This document shows, one piece after another, positions 6,753 to 15,411 of a stretch of DNA of 53,619 nt. This stretch comes from an uncultured Oscillospiraceae bacterium (lineage in GTDB: Bacteria; Bacillota; Clostridia; Oscillospirales; Ruminococcaceae): the NCBI GenBank assembly GCA_900543295.1, contig UQQY01000002.1, forward strand, positions 1 through 53,619. Reading direction: 5' to 3'. The notes beneath the pieces were generated by a model. It was given only the letters and a program-made list of their open reading frames with translations, had not been told where the DNA came from and ran no database searches. Position 1 is the first letter of the stretch; each line of letters begins with the position of its first letter. Made by a program: the position numbers and the translations under genes.

Positions 6753-8819
6753 ATGAAACAGTACACATCAAATCAGATCAAAAACGTTGCAGTCGCCGGA
6801 CACGGCGGCTCTGGCAAAACCACGCTTGTGGAGGCTCTCCTGTTTAAGACCGGCGCAAGCGATCGTCTCGGCACCGTTGCGGATGGAAATACGGTGTGCG
6901 ATTATGATCCGGAAGAAATCAAAAGAAAGGCTTCGATCAGCCTGGCGGTTGCACCATATGAGTATCGGAATATGAAAATTAATCTGCTTGACTGTCCGGG
7001 GCTGTTTGATTTCTCGACTGGCCTGTATGAAGGCGTGCAGGCGGCCGGAAGCGTGCTCATTACCATTTCGGGAAAATCCGGCGTAACAGTTGGAGCAAAA
7101 AAGGCGTATAAACTTGCAAAGAAAAAAGGAAAATCCCGCGTTATTTTCGTATCCAAGCTTGATCGGGAGAGCGCGGATTTCTATAAGGTGCTCGAGCAGC
7201 TGAAAGCCACCTTCGGTCCGTCGGTCTGCCCGCTTGTTGTTCCGATTATGGAGGATAAGAAGGTCGTATGCTATGTGGATTTAATCCATATGAAAGCGTA
7301 CCGCTATGAGGGCGGAAAAGCGTTGGAGGTGCCGGTTCCGCAGACCGACCATCGGATCGACGGCTTGATTGCCGCTATCAGTGAGGCTGTTGCGGAGACG
7401 GATGAAGAGTTGTTTGAAAAGTTTTTTTCCGGCGAGCAGTTTACACATGAGGAATTAGCCAAGGGCCTGCATGAAGGTATTAAAAGCGGTTCCCTGACGC
7501 CTGTTTTCTGCGGTTCCGCGCAAACGCTCGAAGCAATTGACCTTCTTTTAGACGGCATTGCGGATTTCCTGCCGACAGCGGAGGAAATGACTGGAACCGT
7601 CGGTTCGGATGCAGACGGAGAACCGGTGGATATTGTCTGCAACGCCGAAGGCCCGCTGGTCGCACAGGTGTTCAAAACCGTTGCCGATCCGTTTATTGGT
7701 AAGCTTTCCTACATAAAAGTGATTTCCGGCACGATGACAAGCGGAATGGAAGCAGTCAACATGACTTCCGGGCAAAATGAGAAAATCGGCAAACTTATCT
7801 ATATGCGCGGCAAAAAACAGGAAGAGGCGGCCAAAGTGGTTGCAGGCGATATAGCGGCTGTTGCCAAAATGAACGCGGCGACGGGCGATACGCTTTGTGC
7901 AGGCGCATCCGTCATACTGGAACGTGCGAAGTACGATGCACCCTGCTATTCCATGGCCATTATGCCAAAGGCGAAAGGTGATGAAAGCAAGGTGGCGCAG
8001 GGCGTTCTCCGTCTTCTTGAAGAGGACGCATCCCTTGCCTTTGTAAACAATGCGGAAACACATCAGCAGGTGATAACGGGTCTTGGCGAGCAGCACCTCG
8101 ACGTTGTTGCAGCTAAGCTGAAATCGAAATTCGGCGCCGATGTAGTAATGGAGCCGCCGATTGTCGCTTATCGCGAAACAATTCAGAAGAAAGTCAAAGT
8201 ACAGGGAAAGCATAAGAAACAGTCCGGCGGCCACGGCCAGTACGGCGATGTTTGGATTGAATTTGAACCATATGAGGGCGAGGATCTTCTGTTTGATCAG
8301 AAAGTAGTTGGCGGCGCTGTACCGAAGAATTTCTTCCCAGCAGTTGAAAAGGGTCTGCGCGAGTCGATTGCACACGGTATTTTGGCTGGTTATCCGGTTG
8401 TCGGCTTAAAGGCAACGCTGATGGACGGCTCGTATCATCCGGTTGATTCCTCCGAAATGGCGTTTAAAACAGCGGCCTCCATTGCATACAAGGCCGGTTT
8501 ACAGCAGGCGTCTCCGGTGCTTTTGGAGCCGATCGGCCATTTGACGGTCACTGTTCCGGACTCCAATACCGGCGATATGATGGGCGAGCTGAACAAGCGG
8601 CGTGGACGTGTGCTGGGTATGTCTCCGGATGAGGATGGCACCTCCGTTATTGAAGCAGACGTCCCGATGAGCGAAATGCACGATTTTGCAACGCTTGTGC
8701 GCCAGATGACGCAGGGAAGCGGTACGTTTTCCTTTGCGTTTGAGCGTTATGAACAGCTTCCAAACCAACTGGCGGCGGATGTTATTGCGCGTGCGCGTGC
8801 AGTCTCTGGTGAAGAGTAA
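6753..8819 (+). CDS. Elongation factor G-like GTPase (EF-G paralogue)
   Basis: This 688-residue protein has the EF-G domain order: GTPase domain, beta-barrel domain II, and domains III, IV and V to the end. Its GTP-binding motifs deviate from true EF-G: P-loop GHGGSGKT (residues 16-23) in place of AHVDAGKT, G3 DCPGLFDF in place of DTPGHVDF with the catalytic His replaced by Leu, and G4 SKLDRE in place of NKMD. This is the pattern of the EF-G2/FusA2-like group found beside the housekeeping EF-G in many bacteria; the cellular role of that group is uncertain. The ATG at 6753 is chosen because domain G starts directly after it; a frame opening at 6645 adds an unconserved tail and no ribosome site. 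Monocistronic, with its own promoter and terminator. Confidence 0.8.
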   Translation: MKQYTSNQIKNVAVAGHGGSGKTTLVEALLFKTGASDRLGTVADGNTVCDYDPEEIKRKASISLAVAPYEYRNMKINLLDCPGLFDFSTGLYEGVQAAGSVLITISGKSGVTVGAKKAYKLAKKKGKSRVIFVSKLDRESADFYKVLEQLKATFGPSVCPLVVPIMEDKKVVCYVDLIHMKAYRYEGGKALEVPVPQTDHRIDGLIAAISEAVAETDEELFEKFFSGEQFTHEELAKGLHEGIKSGSLTPVFCGSAQTLEAIDLLLDGIADFLPTAEEMTGTVGSDADGEPVDIVCNAEGPLVAQVFKTVADPFIGKLSYIKVISGTMTSGMEAVNMTSGQNEKIGKLIYMRGKKQEEAAKVVAGDIAAVAKMNAATGDTLCAGASVILERAKYDAPCYSMAIMPKAKGDESKVAQGVLRLLEEDASLAFVNNAETHQQVITGLGEQHLDVVAAKLKSKFGADVVMEPPIVAYRETIQKKVKVQGKHKKQSGGHGQYGDVWIEFEPYEGEDLLFDQKVVGGAVPKNFFPAVEKGLRESIAHGILAGYPVVGLKATLMDGSYHPVDSSEMAFKTAASIAYKAGLQQASPVLLEPIGHLTVTVPDSNTGDMMGELNKRRGRVLGMSPDEDGTSVIEADVPMSEMHDFATLVRQMTQGSGTFSFAFERYEQLPNQLAADVIARARAVSGEE

Positions 8820-8837
8820 ACTGCCCTGTTGGTGATA

Positions 8838-8873
8838 AAAATACCCGCTTTCCAAAAAGAAAGCGGGTATTTT
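8838..8873 (+). terminator. Rho-independent terminator of the EF-G-like gene
   Basis: A 15-bp perfect stem (8838-8852 and 8859-8873) with loop CAAAAA begins 18 bases after the stop codon. The arms are A-rich and T-rich at the base, so it may work in both directions. Confidence 0.8.
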
Positions 8874-8932
8874 CATTGCTTTGCAATAAAAACGATCTTA
8901 ATGGCCGTGACCCTCATCGAGGCACATGGCCG

Positions 8933-8967
8933 AAAAAATAGCCGCAGAGAGGCGGAGCCATTTTTTA
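8933..8967 (-). terminator. Terminator of the minus-strand sensor/lipoprotein operon
   Basis: On the minus strand an A-run, a GC-rich imperfect stem (TGGC..CGC/GCGGCTA) and a run of six T form a terminator about 30 bases after the lipoprotein stop. Confidence 0.6.
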
Positions 8968-8998
8968 TTTGTAGAAATCCACTGCGGTTTCGTTATTT

Positions 8999-10474
8999 TT
9001 ATGTTACCGTATTCTTTTCGCGGAGCCAGCTATTGATCTGCTGCTGCAAGATGGACTGAATCTTATCGAGACCGGCAGCCTTGAGTTCTGAAAGATAGCG
9101 CGGAAGATAGACGACGTTGTCCACACTTCCGGTCATCAGCGCAGCATAGTAACGATCGCAGATTTTGCTGCATGCCTCAAGCTCTTGGGCAAAGGAACTG
9201 GTGTCCGGAGTAAACCCCAGCGCTGCGGATTTAGTGGCCGAACGGTTAAATCGCCTGAATTCCGCCCATTTATCAAGCGGCTCGCCCTCTGTGGTCTTTA
9301 GGATAAACCAATTTCCCTGCGTGTATTGCACTCCCGTGTAAGCATCTGAAATCTGATGTACTTGCCCGGAGGAAGTCAGCGTGTAGTGAACATCTTCAAT
9401 GCCGAAGTTAATCAGATTCCGGATATCCGGATCAGTGTTCAGCGCATTTAAAAAGGAGACGCATTCATCCGGATACTGTGTTTTGGAGCTAACCGCCATA
9501 ATGCCGCCGCGCGTTGACTCTGTTGTAACAATTTTCGGGGAAATCTGCTGCGTCACAATGTCGTAGCCACGGTCGCGGGACCATGCGACATCGGAATATG
9601 GTCCACCGGAGGACATCTTGCAAAAGACCTTTTCCCCGGCGGTCAATCCGCCGCTTTCTTTGATGGCGGCGTCTTCATTGATATAACCGTTTTGATAATA
9701 TTGACGCATCATAGCTATGCGCGCTTTGCCAAGCGAGGTCTCCAAAACGTTGAATATGGTGCATGTCTTATTGTAGGAATTGATCATCAGCGGAAGATAG
9801 TCGATCAGCGACTCGTAAGCATCCTGTGCAAACAGATTTCGTGCGTTGGAATCAAAGTCAAAGGGAATATATTCCGGATCCTCCGACGCGACCAGAGACA
9901 GAATCGGTGCGAGCGATTCGATCGTAGTCAATTTCGAAATATCAATGTCATATTTGTCGACCAGCTCTTTGGCAAACATGAACATCTCCGGTACGCATGT
10001 TTCTTTGTTGGTCGGAATGCCGTAAATCTTTCCTTTGTATCGGATACCATCCCAATAAATCGGGTCAATTACCTCGTACATTTCTTTCCCGAGCGTGTCG
10101 AAATAGTCGTCAAGCGGCAGCCATACGCCCTTCGCCGCATTGCCGATATAGTCGCCCTGTGCCGAATTGGAGGCAAATGCAATATCAAAGTAAGCGCCGG
10201 AATGAATGATTGCAGTAAGGCGCGTGTGATAGTCGTTCCACGCAATCTTATTATAAGTAATGGTGATGCCAAGCTTTTCATACAGCATGTCGTTGAGCGC
10301 GCTGTTTACCTTTGCAAGATCACGGTCGGGATTTCCGATCGTGTAATAAATCAGATTGACCGGCTCTTTTTGGGGCTGCAAATCCGGCGCGTCCGATGAG
10401 AAACAGGCGCAGGAGAAGAGAATCAGTAGAATTGCGGTAAGAAAGGCGGCAGTACGTTCCACGCGTTTGTTCAT
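8999..10474 (-). CDS. Extracellular solute-binding lipoprotein (ABC-transporter family 1 type)
   Basis: This 491-residue protein begins with a lipoprotein signal: Lys/Arg, a hydrophobic run and the lipobox LFSC (Cys about residue 22), so it should be exported and lipid-anchored. The mature part resembles LplA/LipO-like sugar-binding proteins that serve carbohydrate ABC importers, with a C-terminal region of the DUF3502 kind (YLPRYLSELKAAGLDKI, QQQINSWL). Its ATG overlaps the response-regulator stop (ATGA), so it is the third gene of a kinase-regulator-lipoprotein operon. No permease or ATPase gene is nearby, so it may present a ligand to the sensor kinase or to a transporter encoded elsewhere. 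The ligand, probably an oligosaccharide, is not determined by the sequence. Confidence 0.82.
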   Translation of the reverse strand: MNKRVERTAAFLTAILLILFSCACFSSDAPDLQPQKEPVNLIYYTIGNPDRDLAKVNSALNDMLYEKLGITITYNKIAWNDYHTRLTAIIHSGAYFDIAFASNSAQGDYIGNAAKGVWLPLDDYFDTLGKEMYEVIDPIYWDGIRYKGKIYGIPTNKETCVPEMFMFAKELVDKYDIDISKLTTIESLAPILSLVASEDPEYIPFDFDSNARNLFAQDAYESLIDYLPLMINSYNKTCTIFNVLETSLGKARIAMMRQYYQNGYINEDAAIKESGGLTAGEKVFCKMSSGGPYSDVAWSRDRGYDIVTQQISPKIVTTESTRGGIMAVSSKTQYPDECVSFLNALNTDPDIRNLINFGIEDVHYTLTSSGQVHQISDAYTGVQYTQGNWFILKTTEGEPLDKWAEFRRFNRSATKSAALGFTPDTSSFAQELEACSKICDRYYAALMTGSVDNVVYLPRYLSELKAAGLDKIQSILQQQINSWLREKNTVT

Positions 10475-11259
10475 GGCTGCTCCGGCTCCTCTTCTTCCTC
10501 TTCGACATTGCTGCGCAGATCACGCGGCGACAGATTGTAGTAGCCGCGAAACTGTGAGTAAAAGTAGTTTAAATGCTGATAGCCGACGCGGCGCGCAACG
10601 TATGAAATCTTCTCGTCTGTGGTTTTAATCAGGTCGTATGCAATATGCATCCGGTATGCAAGCAGATATTCGCTGAATTTCATATGCGTTTCTCTTAAAA
10701 AGGCCTGACCGATGTATACGCTGTTCATCTGGAATAAGTCCGCTACATAGCGCAGGCTGATATTTTCACTGTAGGCGCTTTTTACAATCAGCAGAACTTT
10801 GTTCGTAAGCTTGGAGAGATTCGACAGCGGAATATTCAGGATCGGATCAATCTCATCGTCTTTGTACGTCTGCGGCAGAGTGCCATGCAGATCAACGGTG
10901 ATAATCCGCTCCACAATCGCGCGAAGCTTTTCCTTATCAATGGGCTTTAACAGGTAATCGCGCGCACCGGCTAAAAGTGATTTCCGTACCAGGTCAAAGT
11001 CATCATAGCCGCTCATCATAATATAATGCGTATCCAGATTTGCACGGGAGAGCGCCTCAATCAAATCATAGCCCCAGTCCTCACCGATTTTTACGTCTGT
11101 CAGCACGATGTTCGGACGGAAGGAAAATGCGACAGTTACCGCCTCCTGAAAGGAATATGCGGCGCGGATCTCCGTAATGTTATAGTCCGCCCATTTGATA
11201 ATACGGCTCACGCCGTCAATGATATGCGGTTCATCGTCTACAATCAGCAGTCGATACAT
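10471..11259 (-). CDS. YesN-type response regulator with AraC-family DNA-binding domain
   Basis: 262 residues. The N-terminal receiver domain has the acidic pair D8-D9, the phosphoacceptor D55 in LTDVKI and the LKP Lys. The C-terminal AraC/XylS domain has two HTH units (SLRYVADLFQMNSVYIGQAF and KISYVARRVGYQHLNYFYSQF). It ends in an unusual run of Glu. The protein is expected to be phosphorylated by the YesM-type kinase encoded just upstream and to activate sugar-uptake or hydrolase genes. The start lies inside the kinase gene (16-base overlap) with GGAGG 10 bases before the ATG, so translation of the two is probably coupled. Confidence 0.9.
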   Translation of the reverse strand: MYRLLIVDDEPHIIDGVSRIIKWADYNITEIRAAYSFQEAVTVAFSFRPNIVLTDVKIGEDWGYDLIEALSRANLDTHYIMMSGYDDFDLVRKSLLAGARDYLLKPIDKEKLRAIVERIITVDLHGTLPQTYKDDEIDPILNIPLSNLSKLTNKVLLIVKSAYSENISLRYVADLFQMNSVYIGQAFLRETHMKFSEYLLAYRMHIAYDLIKTTDEKISYVARRVGYQHLNYFYSQFRGYYNLSPRDLRSNVEEEEEEPEQP

Positions 11260-13019
11260 GGAATAGAATCCTCCTTTTTATAAAACGGCAGCGGATTTTT
11301 AAAGTCAAAACGAACGGTAATACCCGCCGTCTCATTGTTGTAAATCGAGACAGAAACACGGTTGTCATAAAAGTGCCGCAGTCTGGAATAAATGTTGTGC
11401 AGGCCAATGCTTGGACGTTCTATTTCCTCCGTCTCGCCATTCAGCTCCGCCAAAACTGCGCTCAGCCGCTCCTCGCTGATACCAAGCCCGTTATCGGAGA
11501 AGAGCAGAGAAAATCCATCCGGCGTTGTCTCTCCGATTATCATCAAAAGATTATACGGGCTGTCCGCGCGAAAGCCATGCTTGAAAAAATTTTCCGCAAC
11601 CGGCTGCATCCAAAGCTTCACGGTCATCATACTGAGCATTTCTTCAGGCACATCGATTTGAAAGAAGAAGTTATCCGGGTATTTGAATTCCATCAAACGG
11701 ATATATTCCTTCAAAATTTCAATCTCTCCGCTGAGCGGCAGCTCACTTTTGGCGCGCACAATACTGCGGTAGAGATTTCCGAGATTTGAAACTGCGCCTG
11801 AAACCTCCGTGTCGCCGTTGTACAAGGCACGGGAACGGATGATCTCCAATGTATTATAAAGAAAATGCGGATCAATCTGGTTCTGTAATGCGCGCATTTT
11901 CGCCCGTTCGGAGTCGAGCTTCAAAATATACTCTGTTTGGATAAAATCATTGATTTTTTCCGACATATCGTTTAATTCGGCCGCAATCAGGCCGTAGGCG
12001 TCATCTCTTTTTTTAAAGGCTGTCTGTGAGAATTTTCCGCTTTTAGCTGCGTCAATAGAGGAGATAATGTCGGAAAGGAAGCTTTCGTCGTGATAAAGAT
12101 GCCGCCATACGATAAAGATGGATAAGATATATAGTATCAGCAGCGCCGCAAGCAAATAGAGGAAAGACTGCCGCTGCGAGTTGAAGAGAGCATTGGTATC
12201 GGAAAAGGCATACAGCGTGAAGTCATACTGCTTGTCTGTAAAGCTTACATAGTAATAACGGGAAAAAATGTTATCCCAGATTTGGCCGGAGGGAGCCTCT
12301 TCCTCCGGAAGCAGCAACAGCATTTTGTTCGGGTCAAGCTCAGAAGAATTTAACGTTATAATACCGCTGTTATTCTGTATAAAAATGCTGCCCGGCAAGT
12401 TCGGAAGGATGTCGTCAAAAACCTGATTTGGATTCAGTATAAACAGAATCTCGCCCATATCGGTCGAAAGATTTTCCGGATTGGGCAGCGCTTTGCGGTA
12501 GATATATGCGCTGGGCCTTTTGTATTCGATTTCGGCAAGCTCGGCTGTGCTCAAATTAAAGCGGAATGTTGCGTTTCCGTCCGGCATATACCGAATGGAA
12601 TTGGTTACTCCATTGTTCGCGTAAAAGATGACATATTCTATGGAATAATCAAGCTCTATCGCAAAATCCTTGCATTCACGCAGAAAGTTGGCGTCCCGGT
12701 TTCCGGCGCTTAGCTCTTCTTCAAGCCGTCCGGAAAGGTAGCCCTCTGCATCATTGCTGAAATACCGAAGAAAATCGGATAAAATCGCGTCGTCCGAATA
12801 AATGCGGTTGATAAAAAATTCAATTCGCTGCACAGTATAGGAAAGCTTGCTCTGCACCGATTCATGGCACGCCAGTACGTCTGAATGATACGTTTCTATG
12901 CCGGCCGACAAAATCTGCTCAGACATAAAAAAGAAAACGATAAAGGCGGCGATCGTCAGCAAAAACACCCGCCGAATAAAATAGGAGCGGTAAATTTTAT
13001 TCTTCAGAAAACGAAACAT
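11244..13019 (-). CDS. YesM-type membrane sensor histidine kinase
   Basis: 591 residues: an N-terminal membrane helix (about 15-35), a roughly 250-residue extracellular sensing region, a second helix near residue 290, a HAMP-like linker, a His_kinase domain (PF06580) with the phosphorylated His at 385 in QIDPHFLYN, and an ATPase domain with N box (QPVAENFFKHG), G1 (FSDNGLGIS) and a final SIGLHNI motif. It should autophosphorylate on sensing an outside cue, probably a sugar or the neighbouring lipoprotein with its ligand, and pass the phosphate to the YesN partner. The ATG at 13019 is chosen because TAGGAGG stands directly before it; a GTG at 13073 has no ribosome site. First gene of the operon. 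Confidence 0.88.
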   Translation of the reverse strand: MFRFLKNKIYRSYFIRRVFLLTIAAFIVFFFMSEQILSAGIETYHSDVLACHESVQSKLSYTVQRIEFFINRIYSDDAILSDFLRYFSNDAEGYLSGRLEEELSAGNRDANFLRECKDFAIELDYSIEYVIFYANNGVTNSIRYMPDGNATFRFNLSTAELAEIEYKRPSAYIYRKALPNPENLSTDMGEILFILNPNQVFDDILPNLPGSIFIQNNSGIITLNSSELDPNKMLLLLPEEEAPSGQIWDNIFSRYYYVSFTDKQYDFTLYAFSDTNALFNSQRQSFLYLLAALLILYILSIFIVWRHLYHDESFLSDIISSIDAAKSGKFSQTAFKKRDDAYGLIAAELNDMSEKINDFIQTEYILKLDSERAKMRALQNQIDPHFLYNTLEIIRSRALYNGDTEVSGAVSNLGNLYRSIVRAKSELPLSGEIEILKEYIRLMEFKYPDNFFFQIDVPEEMLSMMTVKLWMQPVAENFFKHGFRADSPYNLLMIIGETTPDGFSLLFSDNGLGISEERLSAVLAELNGETEEIERPSIGLHNIYSRLRHFYDNRVSVSIYNNETAGITVRFDFKNPLPFYKKEDSIPCIDC

Positions 13020-13127
13020 ACGGCCTCCTACCCGCTTAAAGCAAATCTGGATCACAGCAAGCGGAAAATTCACTTTCTGTAATGCACAAAAAAATATCGG
13101 TGAACATTTTTTAAGCTCAATATAGCT

Positions 13128-13156
13128 ATTATACGTTTTTTCTTGTCAAGAAGCAA
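13128..13156 (-). promoter_or_regulatory. Likely promoter of the sensor kinase operon
   Basis: On the minus strand TTGCTT (13156-13151), 17 bases, TATAAT (13133-13128). A consensus TTGACA inside the spacer is only 10 bases from this -10, but 19 bases from a downstream TATATT, so two overlapping promoters are possible. Confidence 0.45.
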
Positions 13157-13311
13157 GAAATCGAGGAAAGGCAACAAGAAAACCTTTTGTTTCTTTACTA
13201 TAAACTATAGTTTTTGTACTATCTAAACGATTGAAATACAGCGCTGTGTAGGACCTAAAAAAAGAGGCATTCCGATAAGAACACCTCTTTTCACAAATAC
13301 CCTTCTTCAAG

Positions 13312-13345
13312 CAGAAAAGCCGCTCTATCGGCGGCTTTTCTGTCG
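13312..13345. terminator. Strong hairpin, probable terminator of the PadR-HAAS-DUF4097 operon
   Basis: A 12-bp stem CAGAAAAGCCGC/GCGGCTTTTCTG (13312-13323, 13331-13342) with a 7-base loop. It lies about 85 bases beyond the minus-strand DUF4097 stop at 13427, and the arms are A/T-rich, so it could act in either direction. Confidence 0.5.
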
Positions 13346-13362
13346 GTAAAGTCCAAAGGACT

Positions 13363-13381
13363 GGGGAAAATCCCCTTTTTC
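13363..13381 (+). terminator. Short plus-strand terminator with no obvious plus-strand gene
   Basis: GGGGA-AAA-TCCCC (13363-13375) is followed by six T. A second small stem AGTCC/GGACT precedes it. No plus-strand gene lies upstream within 4 kb. Confidence 0.45.
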
Positions 13382-13426
13382 ATGCGCTGTCTTTGGCGCA
13401 AACAGGAGGAATATCAAAAAAGAAAA

Positions 13427-14368
13427 TTAAAACTGCAAATGAAGATCGCCGGAAGTTGTGCCGATACGCAGCGAAACAGCCCCGCTTTCCATGTCGGCCA
13501 TGCTTGCGCCGCTTACAGTGCTGTCGCCGGAAACGCTTGAAAAGTGCAGCGTATAATGCGAGGGCCGATCAGGCAGAGACAGCGTGACGTCGCCGGAAAC
13601 CGTGTTAAGCTCCGCTGACGTCTGTATTGCGCCGGCAAGCTGAATATCCCCGGAAACGGTATTGGCGTGCAGCTCCCTGACTTGCTGCATGTTTAGATCA
13701 ATATCCCCGCTGGTGCTGGAAAGATTAAGGGTTTCCGCCTTAACCGCGCCGGAAATCCCGCCGGATGTGCTGGACAGCGAGACAGACTGCGCTTCCATCT
13801 CTCCGCCCTGTATATCGCCGGAAACCGTAGAGAGCGAGAGAAGATTCATTTCCTCTTTCCCTTCAAGCTTCCACGTGACGCTGCCGGAAACCGTAGAGAG
13901 CGTCAGCTTGCTGCAAAGCGCCTTCTCCGGCACATGGAGCTTTACCTGTGCCTCGGAACCAAACGACCAGCGGAAGAGGAAAAAGCCGCCCCGCTGTCTC
14001 TGCTTGATCTGAAGCGAGTCACCCTCCTGCGAAACCGTGACCGGTTCATTTTCACGGTATACCGTCTCTACGTGATAAGAATTGTCATCGGAGGGAACCA
14101 GCAAAACGTCGGCGCTTATCACGTCGATTACAATATCGGAGAATGTATTTTCGTATGTTTCTGTCTGCTGTACCTTTTGATCCGGCGCACCGAGCGAGAA
14201 GTGCAGGTTCGACAGCTCGTCAAAAAATTCCTCGATCTGGCCGTCTTGCAGCCGGATCCCACTTGAAGTAAGCGAAAACGCACCGCTTAAAGCGCCGGCA
14301 ACGACCAGTACAATACCGACAGTAAGGATAATACCGGATAGAAGCATGAATACAGAGCTTTTTTTCAT
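13427..14368 (-). CDS. DUF4097 beta-strand-repeat membrane-anchored protein
   Basis: 313 residues with one N-terminal membrane helix (about 7-28) and a long beta-repeat domain of the DUF4097 type. The repeats are rich in S-(T/V)-SGDI (for example TVSGDI, STSGDI, SVSGDS) spaced by about 15-25 residues, as in a right-handed beta solenoid. The domain probably lies outside the membrane. DUF4097 proteins commonly follow PadR and HAAS genes, as here, and are thought to belong to an envelope-stress or membrane-homeostasis cassette; the biochemical role is unknown. Its ATG overlaps the HAAS stop (14365-14368), so it is translated as the third gene of the operon. Confidence 0.85.
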   Translation of the reverse strand: MKKSSVFMLLSGIILTVGIVLVVAGALSGAFSLTSSGIRLQDGQIEEFFDELSNLHFSLGAPDQKVQQTETYENTFSDIVIDVISADVLLVPSDDNSYHVETVYRENEPVTVSQEGDSLQIKQRQRGGFFLFRWSFGSEAQVKLHVPEKALCSKLTLSTVSGSVTWKLEGKEEMNLLSLSTVSGDIQGGEMEAQSVSLSSTSGGISGAVKAETLNLSSTSGDIDLNMQQVRELHANTVSGDIQLAGAIQTSAELNTVSGDVTLSLPDRPSHYTLHFSSVSGDSTVSGASMADMESGAVSLRIGTTSGDLHLQF

Positions 14369-14859
14369 TTCGTTTCCTCCTTATAAGCGTTATGCCCGAA
14401 AAGCTTACGGCATTGACCGCCGGACTTAATCGCGCCGCCCAAGGCAAGACCGCCCAACCCCAATATGGTCAGTCCGACGCCCAAGATGGCTATGCCCAAC
14501 GCGCCGATTGCCGTCAGGGTATATATGGACACTACTGTTATGCAGATTCCGCCGAGCAAAAGGCCGAACGCAGTGATGCTCAATACAAAGCACAGGAAAA
14601 TTAACAGACACGCTCCTGCAACGGCGCCAACCCTTGTAGCGGCGGATTTACCGGCAGCCGCCGCCCTGTTTGGCGACGCGGCAAGCAGCTCGGCAGCGAT
14701 TTCCCGCGGAGAGCCAAGCGATGCGGCTGCCGCTTCCTCATTTTCCGGTCCCGCTTCCTCGAAATATTCTTTATAGTACAGCATGGCATCGCGCCGCTCC
14801 TCCGGCGGCAGTGCGCTAAGCTCCCGCTCCAAAGCGGACAAAAATTCGGTTTTATTCAC
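14365..14859 (-). CDS. HAAS (DUF1700) domain membrane protein
   Basis: 164 residues. The N-terminal 60 residues form the HAAS/DUF1700 domain (LSALERELSALPPEERRDAM, YYKEYFEEAG, LGSPREIAAELL), and the rest is three or four membrane helices (about residues 75-150). HAAS proteins are encoded next to PadR regulators and are proposed to transmit membrane signals to them. The GTG at 14859 is chosen: AGGAGG stands 8 bases upstream and the site overlaps the padR end by 8 bases. A longer frame from 14889 would start inside padR without a ribosome site. It is the middle gene of PadR-HAAS-DUF4097. Confidence 0.85.
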   Translation of the reverse strand: MNKTEFLSALERELSALPPEERRDAMLYYKEYFEEAGPENEEAAAASLGSPREIAAELLAASPNRAAAAGKSAATRVGAVAGACLLIFLCFVLSITAFGLLLGGICITVVSIYTLTAIGALGIAILGVGLTILGLGGLALGGAIKSGGQCRKLFGHNAYKEETK

Positions 14860-15172
14860 TGCGCATTCCTCCTGATAAAATGAGATCAATCTGGTTTTTA
14901 TAGCTGGACCATTCCGCGATATAGGCGTCGAGCCGCAAAAGGCCTGCCTGCGTTATAGAGTAGTACCGCCGGTTCCGCCCTTGATATGGTTGGTCATAGG
15001 TGAAGAGAAGCCCCTCCTTTTGCAGCCGCCGCAGTACCGGATACAGCGTAGAGTCGGAAATATTCACAACGCCCTTGGCATGCTGAGTCAAAACGTATCC
15101 ATACATGTCGCCGTATCTTAGAATGGCAAGGACCAGAAAATCAAGAAGATTTCCGCCCAAAGCAAACGCCAT
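14852..15172 (-). CDS. PadR-family transcriptional regulator
   Basis: 106 residues, the short PadR form: a winged-helix domain (FLVLAILRYGDMYGYVL, ISDSTLYPVLRRLQKEGLL, GRNRRYYSITQAG) and a brief C-terminal helix for dimerisation. It should repress its own operon and be relieved by an envelope cue passed on by the HAAS protein. TTAGGAGG precedes the ATG. It is the first gene of a three-gene operon, and its promoter carries two copies of a 10-bp palindrome that fit a PadR dimer site. Confidence 0.92.
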   Translation of the reverse strand: MAFALGGNLLDFLVLAILRYGDMYGYVLTQHAKGVVNISDSTLYPVLRRLQKEGLLFTYDQPYQGRNRRYYSITQAGLLRLDAYIAEWSSYKNQIDLILSGGMRSE

Positions 15173-15199
15173 GCCGCCGCCTCCTAACTTGTTTATTTG

Positions 15200-15233
15200 A
15201 TAATATTATATTTTGTATAATATTATATGTCAA
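15200..15233 (-). promoter_or_regulatory. Consensus promoter of the padR operon with overlapping palindromic operators
   Basis: Minus strand: TTGACA (15233-15228), 17 bases, TATAAT (15210-15205), a full consensus. The palindrome ATAATATTAT occurs twice, at 15200-15209 over the -10 box and at 15217-15226 inside the spacer, 17 bp centre to centre. This is a plausible autoregulatory operator pair. Confidence 0.8.
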
Positions 15234-15322
15234 TAGCATATTCGCATTTGATACGAAAAATACTGATTTGTGTAAAACGGATAGAATAGAGACAGCATCT
15301 GAAATTAAGTTAGTAATATTTC

Positions 15323-15351
15323 TTGACAAATTAAACTTCATGTGTTATTGT
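15323..15351 (+). promoter_or_regulatory. Promoter of the GH9 gene with possible ROK operator
   Basis: TTGACA (15323-15328) and TATTGT (15346-15351) are 17 bases apart. TTAAGTTA at 15305-15312 lies just upstream and recurs at the ROK repressor promoter (18470-18477), so it may be a shared operator. Confidence 0.65.
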
Positions 15352-15411
15352 TACATTATCAGATTAAGATGTCTTGCCAAAAAGCAGCATCCGAAAGAGA
15401 GGATCGTTTTT

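Larger units (their letters stand above)
13157..13426. other. Intergenic region between two minus-strand operons, with plus-strand hairpins
   Basis: No open reading frame of quality is seen. The stretch holds a 12-bp palindrome AAACTATAGTTT at 13202-13213, possibly an operator for the kinase operon. It also holds a weak AAAAGAGG/CCTCTTTT hairpin at 13260-13291, a strong hairpin at 13312-13342 and a short terminator at 13363-13381 on the plus strand. Confidence 0.5.
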
